From Azospirillum sp. RU38E (GTDB lineage Bacteria > Pseudomonadota > Alphaproteobacteria > Azospirillales > Azospirillaceae): a stretch of DNA of 63,816 bases. Below are positions 43,901 to 51,456 of the stretch, piece by piece; positions within the stretch are counted from its first letter, which is position 1; each line of letters starts with the position of its first letter. The notes beneath the pieces were generated by a model. That model made no database searches. It worked only from the letters and a program-made list of their open reading frames with translations, and was not told the DNA's origin. A program made the position numbers and the translations under genes. The DNA is taken from assembly GCF_900188385.1 (NCBI RefSeq), contig NZ_FZOI01000023.1:1-63816 (forward strand). Reading direction: 5' to 3'.

Positions 43901-45646
43901 CAGGTCGGCCAGCTTTTGCCACCCGGACATCAGGGATTCATGCAGCAGTTCCACGGTTCTGGCGCTGCCCTCCCCCTCCACCACCGCAATGCGCTCGCGC
44001 GCCAGATCCTCCAGCAGGCGGCGGTCGCGCTCGCTGGTCAGTTCGGACAAGGGCAGCCGTCGGCGCAGGGGCCGGTCATCCACCAGCCGCACCAGCGACA
44101 GCAGCGCGCGGTCAATATCCAGGGCACGGCGCAGCGCATCCTCCAGCAACCGGGCCGGGTCGCCATCAGCCAGATCGGGCGGCTGGCGCAGCCGCCATTG
44201 CGTGCCCACCCGTTCCAGCCGGCGCCAGCATTGGCGCAACGCCTCCTGCAACAGCGGCAGGCGACCCGCGCCGCGCGTGGCCTCCACCGCCAGGGTTCCG
44301 GCGAAATAGCTGTCGGTTTCCACCCCGAACAGCCGGGCCGGCCCCTCAATCGCTTCGCGCACCTCCGGCACGCTCATCGCCGTCAGCATGAAGCTGGGAT
44401 AGGGGTCGGTGAACAGGCGGGCCACGGTTTCATCCGCCGTCACCATGGTTTCCAACAGGTCCAGGCGCGCCGTCAGCAGGCAATGCACATCCGGGCGCGT
44501 CACCGCCGATAGCAGCAGCGACAACACCTTTGTGCGCTGTGCCGTCAGGTGCTGGGCGCGGTCGGGTTGACCGGTGCCGATATTGCCCCGTATCTCCTGC
44601 CCCGGAAAAAACTCCTCAAACTGATCAATGATGAACAGGGTGCCGCTGCTGGCATCTTCCCCCTGCCCCATCTCGACCAATCTTTGTTTGATCTGACCAG
44701 CGATATCCTGGCTTTCGGTGTCGGTGGGGCGGAAGGTGAACAAGGCCCAGCCGCGCCGCCGGTAATCTTCGGCAATGCCCGCCTTGACCAGGGATGATTT
44801 GCCGCTGCCCGATGTGCCGACAATGGCCATCAACCGTTGCTTGGCAAGCCGGTCCAAGATTTCCTTTATCTTGCCCGATGGATCGCTGCCGATCTTCGGT
44901 GCGCGACCACGGCCAAAGAATAGATGTGCGTTGCGCTGGTCAAAGGCCGACAGACCCGGATAGGGGGTGGTCAATAACGGCCATGCCTTGGCCAGGGCAT
45001 GGCCGGGAATGACAAAGCCCTGCCGCAGCTCCCGCGCCAGCCTTTGCACAACCATGCCCAGAATCTGCCGCCCATCACGGGAAAAGGCCGGGGCACCGCT
45101 CAACCCCTCCTCAATAAAGGGCTGTACCCCGTCATGGCCATAGGCCACGAACCAGTGGCGATGATCGGTCGCCTTTAACTGCCCATCGGCAGCCAGACCG
45201 TTTTGAGAGACCATATAGCCGAAGGTGTGGAACGGAACATTGGCGTTCAGCGGCACCACCTGTCGCGGTGGCTCCACCCGTAGGGGTGGCAGGGATTCGG
45301 GCAGGTTCAGCCCCTCTGCCACCGGCCTCAGAATGGCGATATCCGCCACACCATCATGATCCTGTGCGGCTGATATGTCGGTTGGCGGGAACCAGGCCAA
45401 CAGGGTCAGGATTATCACCCCCCGCCCCGGCATATCGGCCCGGATGGTAGCATTCTCCGGATGGTCGGCCTGTTGTTGGTCTAGCCCCAGCGCCGCATTC
45501 ACCACATGGGCACAGGTAATGGCATAAGCCTGCCCATCGGCCCCCTTCACCAGAAAGCCGGTCCCGACGACCGCTTTTGATGCGCGATCATATTCACCGA
45601 ACTCAGTCCATATTCGTATTATGCAGTCCTGCACGCTTTGGGACAT
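40958..45646 (-). CDS. Trypsin-like protease / STAND NTPase / WD40 protein
   Basis: 1562 aa. Residues 1-210 are a trypsin-like protease with His47 (CAHV), Asp102 (VADIAIL) and Ser183 (GLSGAPAF). The STAND NTPase follows with P-loop IVGTSGSGKSSLVKAG (Lys about 283) and Walker B LFIIDQFEEFF (Asp about 341). A Gln/Glu-rich coiled coil (QQQKLEEQNLTLTEQQE) and a transmembrane helix (WLGIAMVLLALAIAASITGY) lead to 16 WD40 repeats of about 43 residues, enough for two propellers. By family precedent the WD40 part senses a trigger, the NTPase switches and the protease is the effector. Its insertion between traG and the relaxase marks it as cargo. Confidence 0.92.
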   Translation of the reverse strand: MSQSVQDCIIRIWTEFGEYDRASKAVVGTGFLVKGADGQAYAITCAHVVNAALGLDQQQADHPENATIRADMPGRGVIILTLLAWFPPTDISAAQDHDGVADIAILRPVAEGLNLPESLPPLRVEPPRQVVPLNANVPFHTFGYMVSQNGLAADGQLKATDHRHWFVAYGHDGVQPFIEEGLSGAPAFSRDGRQILGMVVQRLARELRQGFVIPGHALAKAWPLLTTPYPGLSAFDQRNAHLFFGRGRAPKIGSDPSGKIKEILDRLAKQRLMAIVGTSGSGKSSLVKAGIAEDYRRRGWALFTFRPTDTESQDIAGQIKQRLVEMGQGEDASSGTLFIIDQFEEFFPGQEIRGNIGTGQPDRAQHLTAQRTKVLSLLLSAVTRPDVHCLLTARLDLLETMVTADETVARLFTDPYPSFMLTAMSVPEVREAIEGPARLFGVETDSYFAGTLAVEATRGAGRLPLLQEALRQCWRRLERVGTQWRLRQPPDLADGDPARLLEDALRRALDIDRALLSLVRLVDDRPLRRRLPLSELTSERDRRLLEDLARERIAVVEGEGSARTVELLHESLMSGWQKLADLIAQHRHFLSWRDRFDREFAAWQQGGREGRDLLRRHDLEQAREWQAIKAGIYIPPTPDQEAFIQASWEQVEQEDQRIAAELWEKEEQNRRLLEQQQMLADQNNILVVQQQKVEEQNNVLTEQQQKLEEQNLTLTEQQESLKKQNSRTKRWLGIAMVLLALAIAASITGYWLFQEAQRQESRVLAAFSRQENDRGDHMSAMLLALEALPNPGLSLLNRPVTAEAEAALRQAWMQNREIKTLVGHEGAVIEAAFSPDGKRVSTASVDGTVRVWDLSRHTSTATILKGHAEWVTVSRFGAGDRLETANFSPDGGKVITSTADGATQVWDLSAPTPTATILQEHFDRVIAASFSTDGKRVVTASGDNTARVWDLSAPTPTATILKGHTGWVNAASFSPDGKQVVTASNDSTARVWDLSEQYPTATILQWGISPVTTASFSPDGRQVVTTSSGNTAQLWDMSSPEPTLTILEGHTGGISAASFNTDGKRVLTASLDNTVRVWDLSSQNPTATILQGHTGPVNAASFSSDGKRVLTASSDNTARVWDLSAQTPTATILQGHTGRVIAATFSSDGKQVITASADNTARVWDLSAQNPTATTLQEHTDIVYAASFSPDSKRVVTASADNTARVWDLSGPAPTLSILQGHTGGVNAARFSPDGERVLTASADDTARVWDLSGPTPTATILKGHTGTVRAASFSTDGNRVVTTSDDNTARVWDLSEPTPTSTILEMDFDTVCDASFSADGNRVITANIYNTAQVWDLSAQTLTATILKGHTGEVTAASFSPDSKRAITASEDNTARVWDLSAQTPTATILQGHTGGVNAASFSPDGNRVVTASSDKTARVWDLSAQTPTKTILQGHTYFVNAASFSPDGKRVVTASFDQTARVWDLSAQTPTATILKGHTDWVRAASFSPDGKQVVTASNDGTVLIHPYPDIDTLIRDARKQLTRCLTRAQWQQFGVATTQGDRDAIPMPDAQGQCPRNPR

Positions 45647-45771
45647 TCTCGAAGCCCATATCGTTCAGGCAGTCGTAAATCACTATTTTATGTGCCTTTT
45701 ATAAACTTTTGAGCATATGCCTGCTATATGCAAATTCCAGAAAATGATGAATACCTGCGTGAGGTTGATCC

Positions 45772-47760
45772 TCACTCAATCGCCGGGCCGCCGCGCTGCC
45801 GCCCGAAGTTCCAGGTCACGCCATCGCCGCTGACGATCCCCGACACGGGCTGCCCGATATGCCTGTCCAACACGGGTCGCCAGGGCACCAAGGTGAAGTC
45901 ACGGCTACGTTCGATCAGGGCCAGCTTCGCGCTGGCAAGGGTCACCGTCCGGCGGTAGGTGCCCTCGACGGGTTGGCCACGGGAGACACTGGCATAGGGC
46001 AAGCCCAACTCGTCGGATAGTTGGCCGGCAACCCGCAGCAGTTCCCGCCGCCGCAGAGTTGTCAGCAGGTCGGAACGGTAAAAGGTTCGGCCTTGTTCCT
46101 CGCGGGCCAGATCCTCGACCATCAGCCATTGCCGCCGACGGTCTTGGGCGTCTCGCACCTCACGACCGAAACCAGCATCGCGCAGCGGCGCTGGGTTGCT
46201 GGCGACCAACTCGCGGTCCAGCCAGGTGGCGCCGTCGGTGGTGATCTGCTGTTCAAGTGGTAGGGTGGAAAGAACCCGGACGGTGACCGGGTTGAACCGG
46301 GCCTGGGTACGCTCATACTCAGCGACGCGGTCCAGATGGTCGGCTTGGATGATCCAGGTGCCGTTCGGTTCGCGGGCGACGGTGTTCGTCAGTCTGCGCA
46401 TTGCCTCCAGCCGCCGGACGTGCGTTTCGGCAAAGGCCTCACTGGCCGTGGGATCGTGGCGCAGGTGGATGTCGGCGCTGTATCGGCCATTATTGGCTGC
46501 TGCGATGTCCATAATGCGGCTATCCATCGGGCGTGGGTCTGTAGCGCGGGGCTCCACGCGCAGGATGCTGCCGACCGGCGTTGGCTCCGTGGCGTCGCCC
46601 TTGCCGATATCGACATAGTGGGTGCGGCCATCGGTGGCGTCGATGATCAGATAGTGTCGGTCATTCACCTCGTCCGACAGACCACGCGCGATGACACGGC
46701 CGGTGATGGGCGGAGCGTTGGCGGCACCGGGATCATGGATAAGCAGATCATTCGGCGCACGGGTCAGGTTCTGCGCGTCCAGTTCCCGATGCAGGGTCTT
46801 GATGATATCGCCGCGCTCGCCCATGCGGCGCAGGGTGGCTTCCAGGTCAGGGTCGAGCCGCCATTGGCCCGCGCCCAGGTCCTCGGCCAAGCCCAACCGC
46901 TCCAGCTTGCGCAGACGGCCCGTGCGAAGGGCTTGCTCAAACGGGTCCTGGTCACTGCCCGACACGAGCTGATCCGGCCCCCGGTCCCGCAGCAGACGCC
47001 GGTCCAGGCTGGTGAGCCGTTCCTGTTCCACCTCCCGGCGCAGCTTTTCCTGGACCTCCAGGTCGGTGCGGGGACCCAGATCCAGGCTGACGATCTCGGC
47101 GGCGCGTTCGCGCATGCCCTGGGACAGATATTCCCGCGCGATGATCAGGTCTTTGCCACGATCATCCTTGCCACGCAGGATGATGTGGCTGTGCGGGTGG
47201 CCCGTGTTGTGGTGATCGACCGCGACCCAATCGAGCCGCGTGTCCAGGTCCTGTTCCATCTGCGCCATCAGGCGACGGACCAGAGGTTTCAGATCGTCAT
47301 ACTGGTCGCCATCTTCCGCCGAGAAGATGAAGCGGAACTGGTGGCGGTCCCTGTCGGCGCGGTCGAGAAAGGCCTTTCCGTTTACCTGATCCTGGTCAGC
47401 ACCATAGAGCTGGCCCGCCTGTCCGTCACGGGTGACACCATCGCGCTGGATATAGCGCAGATGGGCACGGGCCCCGGCCATGCCCTTACCCGCCAGTTTG
47501 ACGATCCGGGATTTGATGATGACACGCCGCTGCCGCAACGCTGCAAACTGGTCGCGCGACGCCAGCACACGGCCGACGCCGGCACCGCGCCCAATGCGGC
47601 TGCCATCGAAACGGTCGGACCGGAGGGTGAAACTCAGCAGTCCGCCCCTGGCCAGGACGGTCGCCGCCAGCACCCGGTTCAGGAAGCGTTTGCCGCGGTG
47701 CCCGGAGGCACTGCGCATGCGACCCAAACGGGGGCGGAAATCATGATCATCGCCGAACAT
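45772..47760 (-). CDS. VirD2/TraI-type relaxase with DUF3363 region
   Basis: 662 aa from the ATG at 47760 (MFGDDHDFRPRLGRM); the frame is open further upstream without coding character. Residues about 75-210 include HLRYIQRDG, QFRFIFSAEDG and the metal-binding His cluster HHNTGHPHSHIILRG, typical of MobP/VirD2-like relaxases. The C-terminal half matches the DUF3363 part common in alphaproteobacterial relaxases. It would nick the element at oriT. The oriT itself is not recognised; the 125 bp to the STAND gene and the upstream region 47761-48022 are candidates. Confidence 0.88.
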   Translation of the reverse strand: MFGDDHDFRPRLGRMRSASGHRGKRFLNRVLAATVLARGGLLSFTLRSDRFDGSRIGRGAGVGRVLASRDQFAALRQRRVIIKSRIVKLAGKGMAGARAHLRYIQRDGVTRDGQAGQLYGADQDQVNGKAFLDRADRDRHQFRFIFSAEDGDQYDDLKPLVRRLMAQMEQDLDTRLDWVAVDHHNTGHPHSHIILRGKDDRGKDLIIAREYLSQGMRERAAEIVSLDLGPRTDLEVQEKLRREVEQERLTSLDRRLLRDRGPDQLVSGSDQDPFEQALRTGRLRKLERLGLAEDLGAGQWRLDPDLEATLRRMGERGDIIKTLHRELDAQNLTRAPNDLLIHDPGAANAPPITGRVIARGLSDEVNDRHYLIIDATDGRTHYVDIGKGDATEPTPVGSILRVEPRATDPRPMDSRIMDIAAANNGRYSADIHLRHDPTASEAFAETHVRRLEAMRRLTNTVAREPNGTWIIQADHLDRVAEYERTQARFNPVTVRVLSTLPLEQQITTDGATWLDRELVASNPAPLRDAGFGREVRDAQDRRRQWLMVEDLAREEQGRTFYRSDLLTTLRRRELLRVAGQLSDELGLPYASVSRGQPVEGTYRRTVTLASAKLALIERSRDFTLVPWRPVLDRHIGQPVSGIVSGDGVTWNFGRQRGGPAIE

Positions 47761-48022
47761 CGCGGTCTCTCCGATTCCGAGGCTGGTACAACGGCTGTGG
47801 GCGGGGTTGGTGCCAGGATGGTGCCAATCCCGCCGCCCTGGCGCCACCGCAAGGCCCCAAAAAGGATGTGCAGACAGGGGGTTACGGGGGCGCTGGCGCC
47901 ACCGTTTTATCTTGCCCTACAGCGCCCCTGATCAGCACCCGGCTTATCCACGCCCTTCGACGCTCTCATGCTGGAAAGAAAGGGAGCGACCGCCTGAACC
48001 GCCGCTCCCGTATCAGCGCCGC

Positions 48023-48388
48023 CTATCGACATGCGGCATTCTGGAAGGCCTTCTCGGCGGCGTCGCGCGTGGCATAGGCCCGCTGACGGGTCATGGAATG
48101 CAGACGTTCATCGCCATCAACAACGCAGCTGGCGACGATGAACTCGCTGCGGAAATGGCTCAGGATGAGGATGCAGTAGAGGCCTTCTGCGCTGTCATCT
48201 TCGCCCATCCATTCGCCCAGATAATGCTCCTGGAAGCGGCCATCCCAGATGAATTCGGGACGTTCGGCGGTGATGAAACGCTCGACATTGGCCATCAATC
48301 CGTCGCTGCCGAACTCGGTCCGGACGTCATCGACAAGGGCGTCGAAACGGTCGATCGAGGCCTGGGGATGCGCTGCAATGAACGGCAT
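48023..48388 (-). CDS. Hypothetical protein
   Basis: 121 aa, ATG preceded by GGAGG at ideal spacing. The sequence is acidic and globular (FIWDGRFQEHYLGEWMGEDD), without membrane spans or known motifs. The C-terminal part (AYATRDAAEKAFQNAA) is helical. Its leader carries a 142-bp repeat that is also found before the next gene upstream, so the two small genes are probably controlled alike. No function can be assigned. Confidence 0.65.
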   Translation of the reverse strand: MPFIAAHPQASIDRFDALVDDVRTEFGSDGLMANVERFITAERPEFIWDGRFQEHYLGEWMGEDDSAEGLYCILILSHFRSEFIVASCVVDGDERLHSMTRQRAYATRDAAEKAFQNAACR

Positions 48389-48438
48389 GGGAACCTCCTT
48401 GGCTGGCGTCCTCCTGATCGAGGACGAGGTTCCCGTCC

Positions 48439-48580
48439 AGCCGGAGAGGGGCCGGTCAAGGACGCCGCAGGCGCCGCAAAGCGGGGCGCGGGGGAACCAA
48501 AATGCGCAGCATTTTGGGGGGACCGCGCATCCTTGACGGGTCCCGCTGCCCGGCTGGTACGATGGGCGGACCGAGATGAA
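48439..48580. repeat. Leader repeat, copy 1
   Basis: About 142 bp with roughly 90% identity to 48989-49132. It contains a hairpin AAAATGC-GCA-GCATTTT and the conserved block GGTCCCGCTGCCCGGCTGGT. It lies 5' of the minus-strand gene at 48023-48388, suggesting a shared promoter or RNA leader. Confidence 0.75.
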
Positions 48581-48674
48581 AACCCCCTACCCCGCCTTAC
48601 GCAGAGACCGGATCAGGGATGCCGGAGGCCTCCAGAAAAGGGAGCGGCATCCGATGGACGCCGCTCCCGCCACG

Positions 48675-48938
48675 CTATGCCGTCAGAAGCGTCAGCCGCT
48701 TCTGGGCGGCCAAGGTCTCCAGGACCAAAGGGTGCAGACGGGCGCGGTCCTGGAGCTGACACACCCTGTCCCATGGCCCGATATTCTCGATGGGATCATC
48801 GGCTGATCCGACATACATCGGTGCCTGATTGCGGATGCGGATGGCCCGCTCCAGGTTCTGGATAAGGGCAAAGGCCAGACGGCGTTGACGCCAATAGGCA
48901 TCGGTTCCACGGATCGGCGCGGCAGTCTCGGTCACCAT
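48675..48938 (-). CDS. Hypothetical small protein
   Basis: 87 aa from the ATG at 48938, chosen because GGAGGAG lies 3-9 bp before it; further ATGs up to 48968 are in frame. The sequence (YWRQRRLAFALIQNLERAIR, then PWDRVCQLQDRARLHPLVLE) is helical and basic. No family is recognised. The gene is preceded by the second copy of the 142-bp leader repeat. Confidence 0.6.
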   Translation of the reverse strand: MVTETAAPIRGTDAYWRQRRLAFALIQNLERAIRIRNQAPMYVGSADDPIENIGPWDRVCQLQDRARLHPLVLETLAAQKRLTLLTA

Positions 48939-48988
48939 GATCTCCTCCATCGCTGTCATCCCCGTCATCGAGGACAGCGCCTGGCATC

Positions 48989-49132
48989 AGCCGGAGCGGG
49001 GCCGGTCAAGGAGGCCGCAGGCACCGCGAAGCGGGGCGCGGGGGAGCCAAAATGCCTAGCATTTGGGGGGGGGACCGCGCATCCTTGACAGGTCCCGCTG
49101 CCCGGCTGGTACGATGGGCGGACTGAGATGAA
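48989..49132. repeat. Leader repeat, copy 2
   Basis: Second copy of the repeat at 48439-48580, 550 bp away, in the same position relative to its downstream minus-strand gene. The hairpin is kept with a different loop (AAATGC-CTA-GCATTT). Confidence 0.75.
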
Positions 49133-49149
49133 GTCCCCTGCTCAACCGA

Positions 49150-49704
49150 CTATCGCCCAGTGGTCCCAGCCTTGGACAAGGGCGCAAACAATCGGCTGTC
49201 AGAGCTGTCCAGCGGCACGAACAACCGACCGGGGCTGCCTGCTGGCAATCCCAGTTTGGCGTCGAGTTTTGCCAGATAGGCCTGGGTCTCGGCTGGCAAT
49301 GGCACACCATAGCGGAGGTGGGATTCATAACGCGCGGGCCCGGCATTATAGGCGGCGAAAAGGCCCGGATAGCCGAAGCGGTGGCGCATTTCGGCAAGGT
49401 ACGCGCTGCCCGCCATGATGTTGGCGGCAGGGTCCAAGACATCGCTCTGGATGCTATATCGGTCGCGCATCTCCGCCCAAGTGTCCGGCATCAGTTGCAT
49501 CAGGCCCAGCGCGCCCTTGGCCGATACGGCATTGGCATCGCCGCCGCTTTCCGCTTTGATGACCGCCCTGATCCAGTCCTGCGGCAAGTCGAAACGATGG
49601 GCAGCGGCGGTCACCGCGGTATCGTAAGAAGCATGATCCGCAGCCCCGGCAACCGTCGTGGCCAGCAGCGCCAGGGCCAGCCCAACCGCCTTCAGCGCAG
49701 CCAT
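49150..49704 (-). CDS. Lytic transglycosylase (VirB1-like)
   Basis: 184 aa from the ATG at 49704. A signal peptide ends VAGAADHA at about 22. The SLT domain shows IRAVIKAESGGDANAVS with the catalytic Glu, then GALGLMQLMPDTW and GSAYLAEMRHRFGYPGLFAAYNAGP. It would locally open peptidoglycan for the transfer channel. It follows and overlaps the TraF-type peptidase gene by 13 bp. Confidence 0.92.
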   Translation of the reverse strand: MAALKAVGLALALLATTVAGAADHASYDTAVTAAAHRFDLPQDWIRAVIKAESGGDANAVSAKGALGLMQLMPDTWAEMRDRYSIQSDVLDPAANIMAGSAYLAEMRHRFGYPGLFAAYNAGPARYESHLRYGVPLPAETQAYLAKLDAKLGLPAGSPGRLFVPLDSSDSRLFAPLSKAGTTGR

Positions 49705-50258
49705 AGTGGCACCAGCCGACCGATGACATGCACCGACGACAGCGGACCGAAATAGCGGCCATCCAGGGACTCTGCCGCTGGCATCAGGAACAGGATTTCT
49801 CCTGCTGAAAGCACCCGACAGCCCTCCCACCAGGGCAACGGACGGCCTGCCCTGTCGGCCTTTTGACGCACGGCGACCGTATCGCCATTGATGGTGATGA
49901 CATCACCTTCGGCGCAGACATGATCCCCGCCCATGGCCGCCACCTGCTTGATCAGCGGCACACCGCGCGGCAGATAGCCCCGCCGCGCCGCCATGTCGGC
50001 AATGCTCTCCGGCGGTGTTATCAGCGCCATATCGCCAGGACGAAGGCGGGTTTCAGGCAGCACAAGATAGAGCCCGAGGGGGGCCGAGGCGCTGCTGTTC
50101 CAGACCAGGATCGGCTCCGGGTGAGCCATCACCGAAAAGCCGAGCGCCGCCAGGGCTACACCTGCAAACCACAGCGCCCGACGACGAGCCGCCCGCGACA
50201 AGCGGCGGCGCGATGGGCGACCGGGCGATTTCTGTTGCGACATCGGGGCGCAAGTCAT
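49692..50258 (-). CDS. traF: TraF-type S26 signal peptidase
   Basis: 188 aa. A basic N-terminus is followed by a membrane helix (ALWFAGVALAALGFSVMA). The S26 motifs are VWNSSASAPLGLYLV with the nucleophile Ser, and RGVPLIKQVAAMGGDHVC with the Lys of the catalytic dyad. TraF peptidases mature and cyclise TrbC-type pilins, which fits the TrbC found here. The start overlaps the previous gene's stop (ATGA). Confidence 0.9.
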   Translation of the reverse strand: MTCAPMSQQKSPGRPSRRRLSRAARRRALWFAGVALAALGFSVMAHPEPILVWNSSASAPLGLYLVLPETRLRPGDMALITPPESIADMAARRGYLPRGVPLIKQVAAMGGDHVCAEGDVITINGDTVAVRQKADRAGRPLPWWEGCRVLSAGEILFLMPAAESLDGRYFGPLSSVHVIGRLVPLWLR

Positions 50259-50494
50259 GACGCATCCCCTTTGTCTGAGGTGCTGTCGCGCCGCTCCCCC
50301 AATGACCAGGCATCCAGGTCATCAATGTGGTAGCGAACATAGCGTCCGTGCTTGCGAAAGCGCGGGCCACCGCCCGTCAGGCGCATCTTTTCCAGGGTCC
50401 GATGCGACAGACCGATATAGAAAGCAGCCTGGGCCGTGTTGAGAAACGGGCTGCCTTTGCGGGCTTTTGCCGCCCGATTGACCTCATCCTCCAT
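50255..50494 (-). CDS. AlpA/excisionase-like helix-turn-helix protein
   Basis: 79 aa from the ATG at 50494. FLNTAQAAFYIGLSHRTLEK and GGGPRFRKHGRYVRYHIDDL, followed by DAW, are the standard motifs of MerR-like AlpA/Xis regulators. It may control the downstream transfer genes or assist excision. It is coupled to the traF start by a 4-bp overlap. Confidence 0.85.
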   Translation of the reverse strand: MEDEVNRAAKARKGSPFLNTAQAAFYIGLSHRTLEKMRLTGGGPRFRKHGRYVRYHIDDLDAWSLGERRDSTSDKGDAS

Positions 50495-50621
50495 CTCACC
50501 GCTCCTCGGGTGACAGCGGCGGGGATCGCCGCAGATGGGGCGAGCATGGCGAACGGGGGCGTGGTTGCGGACGCTCGCAAATCCATCCCCTGGATTTCCG
50601 ATCCCCTTGCCCCTGAACAGG

Positions 50622-50657
50622 CGAAAAGCCCCGTCCCGGCGGTGCCGGAACGGGGCT
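50622..50657 (-). terminator. Terminator after the DUF736 gene
   Basis: On the minus strand AGCCCCGTTCCGGC / GCCGGGACGGGGCT form an imperfect GC stem followed by TTTTC. It lies 14 bp after the stop of the DUF736 gene at 50671-51009 and separates it from the AlpA-like gene. Confidence 0.65.
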
Positions 50658-50670
50658 GAATTGCCCGGGA

Positions 50671-51009
50671 TCAGCGTTCGCTGGGCTCCCACAGGGCGAT
50701 GTGGGTGGTGCCATCGTCAGCCGGATGTTCCAGCTTGACGAGGCGGGCACGCAACCATTGCCGGCCGAACTCAGGTGCCCCCAGCTTGAGATTCAGGTAG
50801 GTTTCGCCGCTGGATTTGGCGATCTGGGACCAGCCGGCACCGACCTCGTAGCGCTGGCCGTTGCCGGCAAAGACGCGGTGGTCAGGGGCATTGTCGGACA
50901 GCTTGGTCACCGGAACAATGGTGAGCGAAGCGGTGATGTTGAGGGTCTTGAGGATGCCCGAGAAGCTGCCGTCGTCGAGCTTGGTGAAGGTGCCGAGGGT
51001 GATGGCCAT
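50671..51009 (-). CDS. DUF736 family protein, second copy
   Basis: 112 aa from the ATG at 51009 (MAITLGTFTKLDDGSFSGIL). VFAGNGQRYEVGAGW and TYLNLKLGAPEFGRQWLRA are typical of DUF736. It is only distantly similar to the protein at 28045-28362. It is a single-gene unit, with a terminator behind and a strongly palindromic leader in front. Confidence 0.85.
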   Translation of the reverse strand: MAITLGTFTKLDDGSFSGILKTLNITASLTIVPVTKLSDNAPDHRVFAGNGQRYEVGAGWSQIAKSSGETYLNLKLGAPEFGRQWLRARLVKLEHPADDGTTHIALWEPSER

Positions 51010-51126
51010 GATCTGTCTCCTACGCTGCGGTCGCGGGACCATCCCCGCGATGTCCCCGGCGTCAGAGACCGCAAAGGTGACCAGCGCCACCCGAGCGAAG
51101 CGACGGGCCGCAACGCAGTGGAGGAC

Positions 51127-51235
51127 CCTGGGGTGGAGAAAATTTGTTCCGCGCGGAATGCCGGAACCGGGGTCCCGCCCCATGGGCGGGGTGGTTCCGG
51201 CAGGGGAAATTTTCTAGAAATCCCCAGGGTTGGCG
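51127..51235. promoter_or_regulatory. Long nested palindromic leader before the DUF736 gene
   Basis: Nested arms pair across the region: ACCCTGGGG with CCCCAGGGT, AAAATTT with AAATTTT, and GCCGGAACC with GGTTCCGGC. At the centre is CCCGCCC-CAT-GGGCGGG, and the left arm also holds the palindrome TTCCGCGCGGAA. The remaining stretch up to 51456 shows no gene I can support. A structured RNA leader, a replication/transfer site or a mobile palindrome are possible. Confidence 0.6.
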
Positions 51236-51456
51236 CGGGCACCGCGGGCTCTACGCCAACAGGAGGACAGCGGGGATGGGGCTGTGATTGCGGGCGGAAG
51301 GGAGGCGGTCAAGGCCAACCGTTGGCAGAGATGCCACCGGCTCTTTCGGCAGAAGCACGAGAAAAGATCGACCCCTTCCCTGTCACCTCCGCCGCAATCG
51401 GGACGGAAAGATGCAGATCGGAAGACTCGGCCAGTGCGTGGCAGCAACCGGCCCGG

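Noticed and set aside
46336-47931. 531-aa plus-strand frame opposite the relaxase
   Set aside because: Codon-bias artefact; the minus strand has the His-cluster relaxase motifs.
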